Assembly (NCBI GenBank): GCA_900321595.1
Contig: ONWP01000087.1
Location: 1-11,847, forward strand
Direction of reading: 5' to 3'
Source of the DNA: an uncultured Eubacteriales bacterium
GTDB lineage: Bacteria > Bacillota > Clostridia > Oscillospirales > Acutalibacteraceae
Length of the DNA stretch: 11,847 bases
Made by a program: the position numbers and the translations under genes
In this document: one piece after another, positions 1-5,946 of the stretch
Numbering within the stretch: the stretch's first letter is position 1
How the letters are laid out: every line of letters begins with the position of its first letter
Notes under the pieces: generated by a model
What the model was told of the DNA's origin: nothing
Database searches by the model: none
Seen by the model: only the letters and a program-made list of their open reading frames with translations

Positions 1-31
1 ACTGTCAGAAATTCAAGGCTGGAAAAAACCA

Positions 32-847
32 TCAGAACATTTTTTCGATCAGGGTTTCCGCCTTGGCGTTGTCAGCGGAGACGCAAAGGATCACGTACTC
101 GCCGTTATTGAAGATCACCGCGGAATTTAATTTCGCAGTCTCTACCGGATTATAACTCGCGTACATATCGGCAGTGTCTTTACAATATGCTTTCATTTTC
201 TCAGCCACCGCTGAGGCGTCTTCCCTGCTGCCGACCTTGAGCACAAGAATCATTTCGGAATTCACACCCGGACAATAGACCATCTCAGAGTAAGAGATAT
301 CCTCAAGTCCGACTTCGCGGGTAATTTTTTTCGTGTTGCCACCCTTGATGATCTCACCGGAGAACACGTCAGAATCCATTAACGCCTGCGCAATCGAGTC
401 GGCGCTGACCTGCTTCCTCGTGGTGGGCGCGGCGGTGGTGGGCCGGGTCGTCGGCGCCGCTGTGGTCGGTCTGGTCGTCGGGGCGGCCGTCACGGGACGC
501 GTGGTGGGCGCGGCGGTCGCGGGACGCGTCGCGGCCTTCGTCGTGGTCGCCTTGGTCGTCGCCGCCTTCGTCGTGGTCGCAGCCTTCGTGGTCGCCGCCT
601 TGGTCGTGGTCGCCTTGGTCGTAGTCGCTTTCGTCGTGGTCTGACGGGCCAGAGTCGGGATCCTGAGCGACGCGGCCTCGCTCGCAAGCTCGCTCGCGGG
701 TTCACTCGCGGGCTCAGTCGTCAGGACGGTACGGTATTCCTCGGTTGTGACCGTATCTGCGGTCTTCTTTCCGCAGCCGGACATCACGAGCCCCAGCGCG
801 ATGATGACCAGCGCGGCAAAGATCGCGGAACGCTTGACGAGTTTCAT
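32..847 (-). CDS. DUF4358 lipoprotein with Thr/Lys/Ala/Pro repeat linker
   Basis: Predicted secreted lipoprotein of 271 aa. Residues 1-24 form a signal peptide (basic MKLVKR, hydrophobic core) ending in a lipobox MSGC with Cys25 as the lipidation site; Met at -3 is a little unusual. A short Glu-Ala-Ser repeat (45-60) and a long low-complexity linker (about 70-145) follow. The C-terminal domain (about 147-271) matches DUF4358 as I know it: an alanine-rich helix, the segment EMVYCPGVNSEMILVLK, the tract YNPVETAKLNSAVIFNNGEYV and a final Ser-Ala-Asp-Asn-Ala helix. DUF4358 has no established biochemical role; it is common in clostridial surface lipoproteins. The start is supported by AGAGGA a few bases upstream of the ATG. 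The gene begins 20 bp after the SGNH hydrolase gene on the same strand, so the two are probably co-transcribed. Domain call is firm, function unknown. Confidence 0.88.
   Translation of the reverse strand: MKLVKRSAIFAALVIIALGLVMSGCGKKTADTVTTEEYRTVLTTEPASEPASELASEAASLRIPTLARQTTTKATTTKATTTKAATTKAATTTKAATTKATTTKAATRPATAAPTTRPVTAAPTTRPTTAAPTTRPTTAAPTTRKQVSADSIAQALMDSDVFSGEIIKGGNTKKITREVGLEDISYSEMVYCPGVNSEMILVLKVGSREDASAVAEKMKAYCKDTADMYASYNPVETAKLNSAVIFNNGEYVILCVSADNAKAETLIEKMF
413..640 (-). repeat. Coding tandem repeat: TTTKA units followed by TAAPTTRP units
   Basis: Low-complexity part of the lipoprotein gene (residues 70-145). The first half is built of roughly 4-6 residue units of the form TTKA/TTTKA. 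The second half is four copies of an 8-residue unit, TAAPTTRP with small changes. The DNA copies are similar but not identical because Thr codons vary (ACC/ACG). Such linkers in clostridial surface proteins are thought to span the cell wall and may carry O-glycans; that role is inference. The repeat can be expected to vary in length between strains and to be prone to assembly collapse. Confidence 0.9.
668..715 (-). repeat. Short coding repeat of Glu-x-Ala-Ser units
   Basis: Residues 45-60 of the lipoprotein read as four four-residue units: EPAS, EPAS, ELAS, EAAS. They lie between the lipidated N-terminus and the Thr-rich linker. The segment is acidic and contrasts with the basic Thr/Lys linker that follows. 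It is probably a spacer. Confidence 0.7.
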
Positions 848-1433
848 ATCTTATTTCCTCTCTTCTCTCAGTACTTGACCTTTTCCAGCAGCCAGTTGGC
901 CCACTTGACGCACCATGTATAGCCGAAGTGGATGCCGTCGGGCGCCGCGTCGTAGGGCAGCTGACCGCCGTTGATGCCGAAATCATTCAGCGGATCGAGG
1001 AACTTCACGCCCTCGGAGGCCGCGATATCGCGGATGATCGCCGTCCGCGCGCGGATCTGCGCGTTGGTGATGGAGTAGCCGTTGGCGTAGGATCTGGCCT
1101 CATTGATCGGCATCAGACCGTGGGCATAGATATCCGCGTCTGGACAGCGGGACTTGAGCCCTCGAATGGCCTTGCGGTACTCGTTGCGGTACCAGTCGTT
1201 GTAATAGCGATATCGTTCGCGCCGATGATCAGGATGATCTTGTTGTAGCCGCGTCCGACGACCTCGTCGATGATATTGCGGCTGGAGCCTGTGACGGATT
1301 TATAGAACAGCTCGTCGGTATGCAGGCCGACGCGGCCGTAGAAATCGATCTTATCCGTGGGACCGTAGGCGTCCATGCCGGCCACCAGCGAGTCGCCGAG
1401 CATGGCGATCTTGTAGGTCAGCGGCATGCCCTT

Positions 1434-1808
1434 GCGGCCGGACTGGCTGCGGCCCTCGGCGTCGAAGACGTAGCGCAGATTCTCCATGATGAGCGTCTGA
1501 TTGCGCGTCATCTTGCCGTCCTTGCCGCAGTAGTACCAGAATTCGCCGTACTGATTCCAGCCGGTCTGCGTGATGCCCTTCGCGAAAAGATACCAGGCGC
1601 CGTCCCACTCGTAGATCCCGTCGAGCGCCTTGCCGTCGGAGCCGAACGCGTACATGGTATCGCCCTGCGTGAATACGCCGGTCTTCGCGACGCCGTTCTG
1701 ATCGAAATAGTACGCGTCGCCGTCCGCCGTGCGGTAGCCGGTTCCCAGCGTGCCGTTGGGAAGGATGAACATCAGCTTGCCGCCGGATTTGACCAGCCCG
1801 GATACCGG
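1434..1808 (-). other. Cell-wall-binding-type aromatic repeats (within SGNH hydrolase)
   Basis: Residues about 148-272 hold five or six degenerate units of about 20 residues with the pattern Gly-aromatic-x-x-(Asp/Asn)-Gly-x-x-Tyr-(Tyr/Leu)-Phe. Examples are GDAYYFDQNGVAKTG, GAWYLFAKGITQTGW and EFWYYCGKDGKM. This resembles CW_binding/choline-binding repeats that hold secreted enzymes to the envelope. The units are divergent and I cannot say which ligand they bind. Confidence 0.7.
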
Positions 1809-1833
1809 ACGGGTCTTCGAGGCGGTGAGATAG

Positions 1834-2015
1834 AGCTTGTCCAGCCGCGCCGTGGCGCGAAGCGCGAAGCGCGCGTCGTCCGCGGCAAGCTTGCCGTCGC
1901 CGGTCACATCGATCTGCTCGATCGGCTTTGCGATCGTTTGCAGCTTCGCGGACGCCCGCAGCAGAACTCTGGCGTCGGCGGCCGTGAACCGCGCGTCGTC
2001 GGTCACGTCCACGAA
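1834..2015 (-). other. Dockerin-like duplicated Ca-binding module (within SGNH hydrolase)
   Basis: Two F-hand-like repeats: DVTDDARFTAADARVLLRAS (from residue 81) and DVTGDGKLAADDARFALRAT (from residue 114). Acidic residues fall at loop positions 1, 5 and 12 in both copies (Asp81/85/92 and Asp114/118/125), each followed by an Ala/Leu/Arg-rich helix, as in type I dockerins. Position 3 is Thr rather than the usual Asn/Asp. Dockerins bind cohesins. No cohesin gene is in this window, so a cellulosome-like role cannot be judged from here. Confidence 0.75.
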
Positions 2016-2254
2016 TACGGTCGCGGGAAACAGCGTATAGGTGACGCCGCTTTTCTCCACGAGCAGGGATTTCTCAAGATTCAGCGTAAAGAGCGGCGGA
2101 TCCTCCTTCGGCGGCTCGCTCGGGAGCGTCGTCAGGATCTCGCTGACGTCCTCGGCTGTCACGTCCTCCGCGAAGGACGTCAGGCCAAGCAGGGAAAACA
2201 GAACTGCAAATACCAAAAGTACGGCCACCGGCCGCCCGAAGCGTTTCATATGAT

Positions 2255-2308
2255 CCCTCCATAATCAGATACATAGAAAAGTTTACCATACCGTATAAAC
2301 AATATCAA
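2255..2308 (-). promoter_or_regulatory. Sigma-A promoter and RBS for the SGNH hydrolase-lipoprotein operon
   Basis: On the minus strand a -35 box TTGATA (2303-2308) and a -10 box TAAACT (2280-2285) are separated by exactly 17 bp. The ribosome site GGAGGG (2255-2260) sits just before the ATG at 2249. This promoter diverges from the transporter promoter at 2364-2392. Confidence 0.7.
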
Positions 2309-2363
2309 GCGCTCCCCGCCTGTTTTTCGGAAAAATTTCCCCGCCTTTGCCGTGTTCCGCCGA

Positions 2364-2392
2364 TTGACATATGAACCGGAAAAGGATACAAT
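2364..2392 (+). promoter_or_regulatory. Sigma-A promoter for the transporter-mntP operon
   Basis: Consensus -35 TTGACA (2364-2369), 17 bp spacer, -10 TACAAT (2387-2392). Transcription would start near 2399, giving a leader of only about 30 nt before the GTG start. That leaves no room for a riboswitch such as yybP-ykoY, which often controls mntP. Confidence 0.8.
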
Positions 2393-2414
2393 GAAATTGA
2401 CAATATCACAATGC

Positions 2415-2421
2415 AGGAAGG
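2415..2421 (+). promoter_or_regulatory. Ribosome binding site that selects the GTG start at 2432
   Basis: AGGAAGG lies 10 nt upstream of the in-frame GTG at 2432. The longer in-frame ATG at 2411 has no ribosome site upstream and would begin about 12 nt into the predicted transcript, so the GTG is the better start. Confidence 0.65.
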
Positions 2422-2431
2422 TCGGTCTGAC

Positions 2432-3889
2432 GTGAAAAATCCCATCAAAAACCTCTTCAGCCGGGACGCCGAACCGGGTTACGTGCCGAATAACGAGATC
2501 TTCGCGTACGCAACCGGACTGGCGGGGCAGAATATGTCCTACGGCTTCCAGACCGGGTGGTGGTTCTATTTCTGCACCACCATCCTGAAGATGGATTCCG
2601 TCCGCGTCGGTTACATTCAGGGCATCACCCGGATCTGGGACGCGGTCAACGACCCGCTGGTCGGCACGATCATGGACCGCCGCCGCTGCAAATCCGGCGA
2701 AAAGCTGCGCCCCTACCTCAAGAAGCTGCCGATCCCCATCGGCCTCGTCTGCGTGCTGCTGTTCGTGGACCTGCACCTGCCGGAGTTCGCGGCCATCGCC
2801 GTCATGCTGGCGGCGTACCTGGTCTGGGACGTGCTCTATTCGGCGCAGGACGTGGCGCTGTGGGGCATGATCCCGCTGTCGAGCCCGCATTCGCACGAGC
2901 GGTCCCGCGTGGCGCAGTGGGTCTCCATCGGCGCCGGCGCGGGAGGCGCGATCGCGGGCATATTCCCGATCCTCGACTCCCAGAACCTGCGCGACGCGAT
3001 CGGGATCAGCGAAAAGCTGGTCATCTTCATCGGCGCGCTGGTCTTCTGCCTCGGCGGCGAAATCATCTCCATGAGCGCGTACCGCATTCACGAGCTGGTG
3101 CGCACCGAAAAGCCCACCGAGAGCTTTTTCAAGAGCATCAGCGTCCTGCGGCACAACCGGACGCTGATCCTGATCTCGCTGGCGCGGTTCCTGGCGTTCC
3201 TGTCGCTGTCGCTGGACTGGCAGTACTTCTTCAAGAGCTCCGTCTCCTTTCAGATCGGAGGCATGCATCTCGACGGCGAGACGAGCCAGCTGCTGTACGG
3301 CATGCTGATGGGCGCGCCGGGGGCGCTGATGATGTTCGCGGCCGTGCCCTTCATCGATAAGCTCGGCGGCATGAAGCGGCTGCTGCTCTTCTCGGAGAGC
3401 GCCAATATCATCACCCGCGTCATCACCTATTTCATCGGCTTCAGCTCGCTGCCGCGGGCGCTTGTCTCCATCCTGATCATGGCGATCGGACAGATCCCCA
3501 TGTCCATGAAGGACATCGCGCACCGGTCGCTGACCAGCGACTCCATCGACTACGTGGAGTGGAAGACCGGCATGCGCACCGAAGGCGTCTCCTTCTCGGT
3601 GCAGAACCTGATCTCCAAGCTGGGCACCGCCACGTCGTCCATCATCAAGGGCTACGTCCTGCGCTTCATCAAATACGACGCCTCGCGCGATCTGCGCCAG
3701 CAGGGCGCGACCTTCAACAAGGCGCAGTGGCCGCTGTTCATCCTGGGGCCGATCGTCGGGTCGATCCTGTATATCATTGCGATCTCCTTCGTGAAGGACG
3801 ACAAGGAGCAGAAGGCGTTCATCGAGCAGGAGCTGCGCGCCCGGCGCGGCGACCTGACCGAAAACGCGGCTGCTGAAAACGAGACGTAA
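2432..3889 (+). CDS. GPH-family (MelB-like) sugar:cation symporter, MFS superfamily
   Basis: Multi-pass membrane transporter of 485 aa from the GTG start; the family is usually 450-500 aa with 12 helices. Hallmarks of the glycoside-pentoside-hexuronide:cation symporters are visible: the N-terminal motif WDAVNDPLVGTIMDR (residues about 69-83), with acidic residues that in MelB-type carriers take part in cation binding, and the C-terminal motif DYVEWKTGMRTEGVSFS (about 373-389) before helix 11. Members take up glycosides, pentosides or uronides with Na+ or H+. The substrate cannot be read from sequence, and no glycosidase lies beside it. The stop codon is 8 nt upstream of mntP, so the two genes form one transcript ending at the hairpin at 4492-4525. 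Family firm, substrate open. Confidence 0.87.
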   Translation: MKNPIKNLFSRDAEPGYVPNNEIFAYATGLAGQNMSYGFQTGWWFYFCTTILKMDSVRVGYIQGITRIWDAVNDPLVGTIMDRRRCKSGEKLRPYLKKLPIPIGLVCVLLFVDLHLPEFAAIAVMLAAYLVWDVLYSAQDVALWGMIPLSSPHSHERSRVAQWVSIGAGAGGAIAGIFPILDSQNLRDAIGISEKLVIFIGALVFCLGGEIISMSAYRIHELVRTEKPTESFFKSISVLRHNRTLILISLARFLAFLSLSLDWQYFFKSSVSFQIGGMHLDGETSQLLYGMLMGAPGALMMFAAVPFIDKLGGMKRLLLFSESANIITRVITYFIGFSSLPRALVSILIMAIGQIPMSMKDIAHRSLTSDSIDYVEWKTGMRTEGVSFSVQNLISKLGTATSSIIKGYVLRFIKYDASRDLRQQGATFNKAQWPLFILGPIVGSILYIIAISFVKDDKEQKAFIEQELRARRGDLTENAAAENET

Positions 3890-3897
3890 ATCGAAAA

Positions 3898-4473
3898 ATG
3901 AACGCTTCATTCTGGATCAATTCACTGCTGCTGGGCGCGGCGCTCGCGATGGACGCGTTTTCCGTCTCCGTCGCGGACGGCCTTGCGCAGCCGGATATGT
4001 CAAGGCGCAAGACGCTCGCGATCCCGGCCGCCTTCGCCGTCTTTCAGACGATGATGCCGCTGCTTGGCTGGTTCGCCGTACACACGGTCGCGACGTACTT
4101 CACGGCGTTCGAAAAGGCCGTGCCGTATATCGCGCTGGGGCTGCTGGGCTTCCTCGGCGGCAAGATGATCTGGGAGGATCTGCGCCGCGAAGAAGACGAG
4201 CCGGGCAAGCGCGTCACGCCGGCCGGGCTTCTCGTGCAGGCGCTCGCGACGAGCATCGACGCGCTGAGCGTGGGCTTCACGACCCAGCGCTACGACTTCC
4301 CGCAGGCCGCGGTCTCGTCCCTCGTCATCGGCGTCGTCACGCTGGCGCTGTGCGCCGTCGGCGTGCGGCTCGGCAAGACGGTCGGCAACCGGTTCCGCCA
4401 CGCGGAGCTCGTCGGCGGGATCATCCTGATCGGCATCGGGATCGAGATCTTCGTAAAAGACGTGTTTTTCTGA
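3898..4473 (+). CDS. mntP: Manganese efflux pump MntP
   Basis: Small integral membrane exporter, 191 aa (E. coli MntP is 188 aa), with six predicted helices arranged as two homologous halves. Each half has the family signature with a buried Asp: AMDAFSVSV (Asp19) and ATSIDALSVGF (Asp121). A conserved GFLGGKMIWE segment follows helix 3, and GGIILIGIGIEIF forms the last helix. MntP removes excess Mn2+ from the cytoplasm. The ATG lies 8 nt after the transporter stop codon with no good Shine-Dalgarno, suggesting translational coupling. No Mn riboswitch is seen upstream, so control must come through the shared promoter or lie elsewhere. Co-transcription with a GPH symporter is not a pairing I recognise as functional. 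Confidence 0.92.
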   Translation: MNASFWINSLLLGAALAMDAFSVSVADGLAQPDMSRRKTLAIPAAFAVFQTMMPLLGWFAVHTVATYFTAFEKAVPYIALGLLGFLGGKMIWEDLRREEDEPGKRVTPAGLLVQALATSIDALSVGFTTQRYDFPQAAVSSLVIGVVTLALCAVGVRLGKTVGNRFRHAELVGGIILIGIGIEIFVKDVFF

Positions 4474-4491
4474 ACACCTAAAAACAAGACG

Positions 4492-4525
4492 ACGGCATCC
4501 GCCAACCCCGACGGACGCCGTTTTT
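4492..4525 (+). terminator. Rho-independent terminator of the transporter-mntP operon
   Basis: Ten-base stem arms ACGGCATCCG (4492-4501) and CGGACGCCGT (4512-4521), with one A-C mismatch and a 10-nt loop. The stem runs into TTTTT (4521-4525). It lies 18 nt past the mntP stop codon. Confidence 0.85.
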
Positions 4526-4547
4526 CGCGCGTTTATTGCCGTTTCTG

Positions 4548-4644
4548 TTTCCCAAAATCAAAAATTTTTGAAAAGTGGGAAATAGAATAGCGCATCTATT
4601 TCCCAAAATTAAATTTTTCTTGATTTTGGGAAATAGATGTGCTA
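4548..4644 (+). repeat. Array of inverted repeats built on the TTTCCCAAAA box
   Basis: Four copies of a TTTCCC-AAAA-type box alternate in orientation: TTTCCCAAAATC (4548-4559, forward), GGGAAATAGA (4577-4586, reverse), TCTATTTCCCAAAAT (4595-4609, forward) and ATTTTGGGAAATAGA (4623-4637, reverse). Copies 2 and 3 form a perfect 10-bp inverted repeat around an 8-nt loop (4587-4594). Copies 3 and 4 form a much larger one: arms 4588-4612 and 4620-4644, 25 bp each, 7-nt loop, only two mismatches, both T-G/G-T. A perfect palindrome CAAAAATTTTTG sits at 4559-4570. The right arm of the large repeat contains the -35 and touches the -10 of the ATPase promoter, so an operator role is plausible. See findings. 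Confidence 0.9.
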
Positions 4645-4660
4645 CAATGACGACGAGGTG
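4620..4660 (+). promoter_or_regulatory. Promoter and RBS of the AAA/DUF4143 ATPase gene, inside the palindrome
   Basis: -35 TTGATT (4620-4625), 17 bp spacer, -10 TACAAT (4643-4648), then ribosome site GAGGTG (4655-4660) 7 nt before the ATG. The -35 and spacer coincide with the right arm of the 25-bp inverted repeat, whose end covers the first two bases of the -10. A protein bound to the repeat would block RNA polymerase. Confidence 0.75.
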
Positions 4661-4667
4661 AGACGCA

Positions 4668-5885
4668 ATGAAACTGATCCAGCGAACTGAATATCTCGAT
4701 CAGTTGATCGATGTGATCGGCACGCCCGACATCAAAGTGATCACCGGCGTCAGAAGAAGCGGAAAGTCCAAGCTCCTGGAAGCGTTCATGACGCATCTGC
4801 AGACCACGGACCCCACGGCGAATATCGTACACGTCAATTTCAATCTGCCGGAATTCGAGCACCTGCTGACCTGGCGCGCACTCTACGCGTTCGTCACGGA
4901 GCGATACCAGCCGGAGACGGCGAATTACGTTCTGATCGACGAGGTACAGATGTGCGACGGATTTGAAAAGGCCGTCAACGGCCTGCATGCCGCCGAGCGC
5001 TATGACATTTATATCACCGGATCGAGCGCGTTCCTGCTCAGCTCCGATCTGGCGACGCTTTTCACCGGACGCACCTTCGAGATCAAAGTCTATCCGTTTT
5101 CCTTCTCGGAATTCATGCACTATCATGCCCTGACCGATCCGTACAAGGCGCTCGACAGATATATCACAGAGGGCGGGATGTCCGGCTCCTATCTTTATCA
5201 AAAACCGGAGGCCCGGTACGATTACATCGCCGACGTCTTCAACACGCTGATCGTCCGCGATATCCGGCAAAAGTACAGGATCCGCAATCTGCCGCTGCTC
5301 GACAGGGTCGCCGACTATCTGATGGACAACATCTCGAATCTGACGTCCGCCAGAAAGATCGCCGAAACAATATCCGGCAGCGAGGAGCCCGTCAACCACA
5401 AAACCGTCTCGGCGTATATCCAGTACCTTTGCAGCGCGTTCGCCTTTTACAGGATCCGCAGATACGATATCCGCGGCAAAAAGTATCTGACCGCCAGCGA
5501 TAAATACTACCTCAGCGACCACGCCTTCCGCTACGCGAAGCTCGGCACGCGGAACATGGATTACGGCAGGATGCTTGAAAACATTGTCGCGATCGAGCTG
5601 CTGCGCCGGGGATATGAGGTCTACGCCGGCGTCCTGTATCAGAAGGAGATCGACTTCGTCGCGATCAGACGCAGCGAAAAACTGTACATTCAGGTGTCGG
5701 AGAATATATCGGATCCGAAAACCTTCGACCGGGAGCTCGCGCCGCTGCTGCTGATCCGGGACGCGTATCCGAAGCTGCTGCTCGCGCGGACGTATCATGG
5801 CGAAACCGATCACGAGGGCGTCCGCGTCGTCGATCTCGCCGACTGGCTGCGCTGGCCGCCAAACCGGAACGAAGAAGACCGCTGA
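4668..5885 (+). CDS. AAA-family ATPase with DUF4143 C-terminal domain
   Basis: Single-gene unit of 405 aa. The N-terminal AAA_14 ATPase has Walker A GVRRSGKS (27-34), Walker B YVLIDEVQ with Asp91/Glu92, and a sensor-like ITGSSAFLL (116-124) followed by FTGRTFEIKVYPFSFSEF. A middle helical, winged-helix-like part spans about 205-265. The C-terminal DUF4143 domain (about 300-395) has a PD-(D/E)xK-like core: ENIVAIELLRRGYEVY, then EIDF (327-330), then IQVS (341-344). Where many relatives read Glu-Val-Lys, this protein has Gln-Val-Ser, so nuclease activity is doubtful. The function of these often multicopy proteins is not established. Codon usage is visibly more A/T-rich than in the flanking genes, compatible with transfer. 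Promoter, palindromes and ribosome site are its own. Confidence 0.9.
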   Translation: MKLIQRTEYLDQLIDVIGTPDIKVITGVRRSGKSKLLEAFMTHLQTTDPTANIVHVNFNLPEFEHLLTWRALYAFVTERYQPETANYVLIDEVQMCDGFEKAVNGLHAAERYDIYITGSSAFLLSSDLATLFTGRTFEIKVYPFSFSEFMHYHALTDPYKALDRYITEGGMSGSYLYQKPEARYDYIADVFNTLIVRDIRQKYRIRNLPLLDRVADYLMDNISNLTSARKIAETISGSEEPVNHKTVSAYIQYLCSAFAFYRIRRYDIRGKKYLTASDKYYLSDHAFRYAKLGTRNMDYGRMLENIVAIELLRRGYEVYAGVLYQKEIDFVAIRRSEKLYIQVSENISDPKTFDRELAPLLLIRDAYPKLLLARTYHGETDHEGVRVVDLADWLRWPPNRNEEDR

Positions 5886-5907
5886 ACCCGAAAACGAACA
5901 GACGAAA

Positions 5908-5935
5908 ACAGCCTCCGAAGTCGGGGGCTGTCGCT
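5908..5935 (-). terminator. Hairpin terminator at the end of the minus-strand ileS operon
   Basis: Ten-base arms (5908-5917 and 5922-5931) around a 4-nt loop, with one G-T pair. Read on the minus strand the stem ends CGGAGGCTGT and its last T runs on into TTT and a second T-rich stretch just beyond, so it terminates the operon that stops at 5947. On the plus strand it lies 22 nt after the ATPase stop but lacks a T-run; it may end that gene only weakly. Confidence 0.75.
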
Positions 5936-5946
5936 GCGCTTTGCGC

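Larger units (their letters stand above)
868..2249 (-). pseudogene. Secreted SGNH/GDSL hydrolase with dockerin-like and cell-wall repeats, frameshifted
   Basis: Reconstructed length is about 460 aa. Frame 1 (start 2249) carries a signal peptide (1-27, cut near SFA-ED), a duplicated dockerin-like module (about 79-105 and 113-139), aromatic cell-wall/choline-binding type repeats (about 148-272), then the SGNH fold with block I GDS (Ser287) and block III GAND (Asn345). Frame 1 then turns into nonsense and stops at 1113. A second frame continues the protein from about 1206 with YYNDWYRNEYRKAI and ends at 868, carrying block V PDGIH with the catalytic Asp and His. One missing base near 1204-1208 (or two extra) explains the break; no slippery heptamer is visible. 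The family comprises esterases/lipases acting on esters, often acetylated polysaccharides; the substrate here is unknown. The start has GGAGGG at 2255-2260. It may be a true pseudogene or a sequencing error. Confidence 0.85.

Noticed and set aside
1..31. Terminator after the lipoprotein gene
   Set aside because: On the minus strand a T-run follows the stop codon, but no convincing hairpin precedes it; the window ends here.
333..644. Valine/alanine-rich plus-strand frame that looks like membrane helices
   Set aside because: It is simply the reverse complement of the Thr/Lys/Ala repeat in the lipoprotein gene.
1200..1214. Programmed ribosomal frameshift in the SGNH gene
   Set aside because: I see no slippery heptamer or downstream pseudoknot, so a mutation or sequence error is more likely.
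1320..2264. Plus-strand open frame of 314 codons opposite the SGNH hydrolase
   Set aside because: The real gene on the other strand has a signal peptide, repeats and GDS/GAND blocks; this one has none.
2411..2431. ATG start for the symporter at 2411
   Set aside because: It has no Shine-Dalgarno, lies almost at the predicted transcription start, and the AGGAAGG inside this stretch points to GTG at 2432.
2393..2431. yybP-ykoY manganese riboswitch upstream of the mntP operon
   Set aside because: The leader is far too short and has no such structure.
2246..3910. Minus-strand open frame of 554 codons opposite the symporter
   Set aside because: It is a mirror frame of a confidently identified transporter; the Asp/Arg/Gln/Ala-rich product has no domain and no ribosome site.
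4548..4644. CRISPR array or transposon end
   Set aside because: Repeat copies alternate in orientation with irregular short spacing, unlike CRISPR. No transposase or target-site duplication is visible, so a control region fits better, though a mobile origin is not excluded.
4596..5813. Minus-strand open frame of 405 codons opposite the ATPase
   Set aside because: It is antisense to the AAA/DUF4143 gene, and its start would fall within that coding region.
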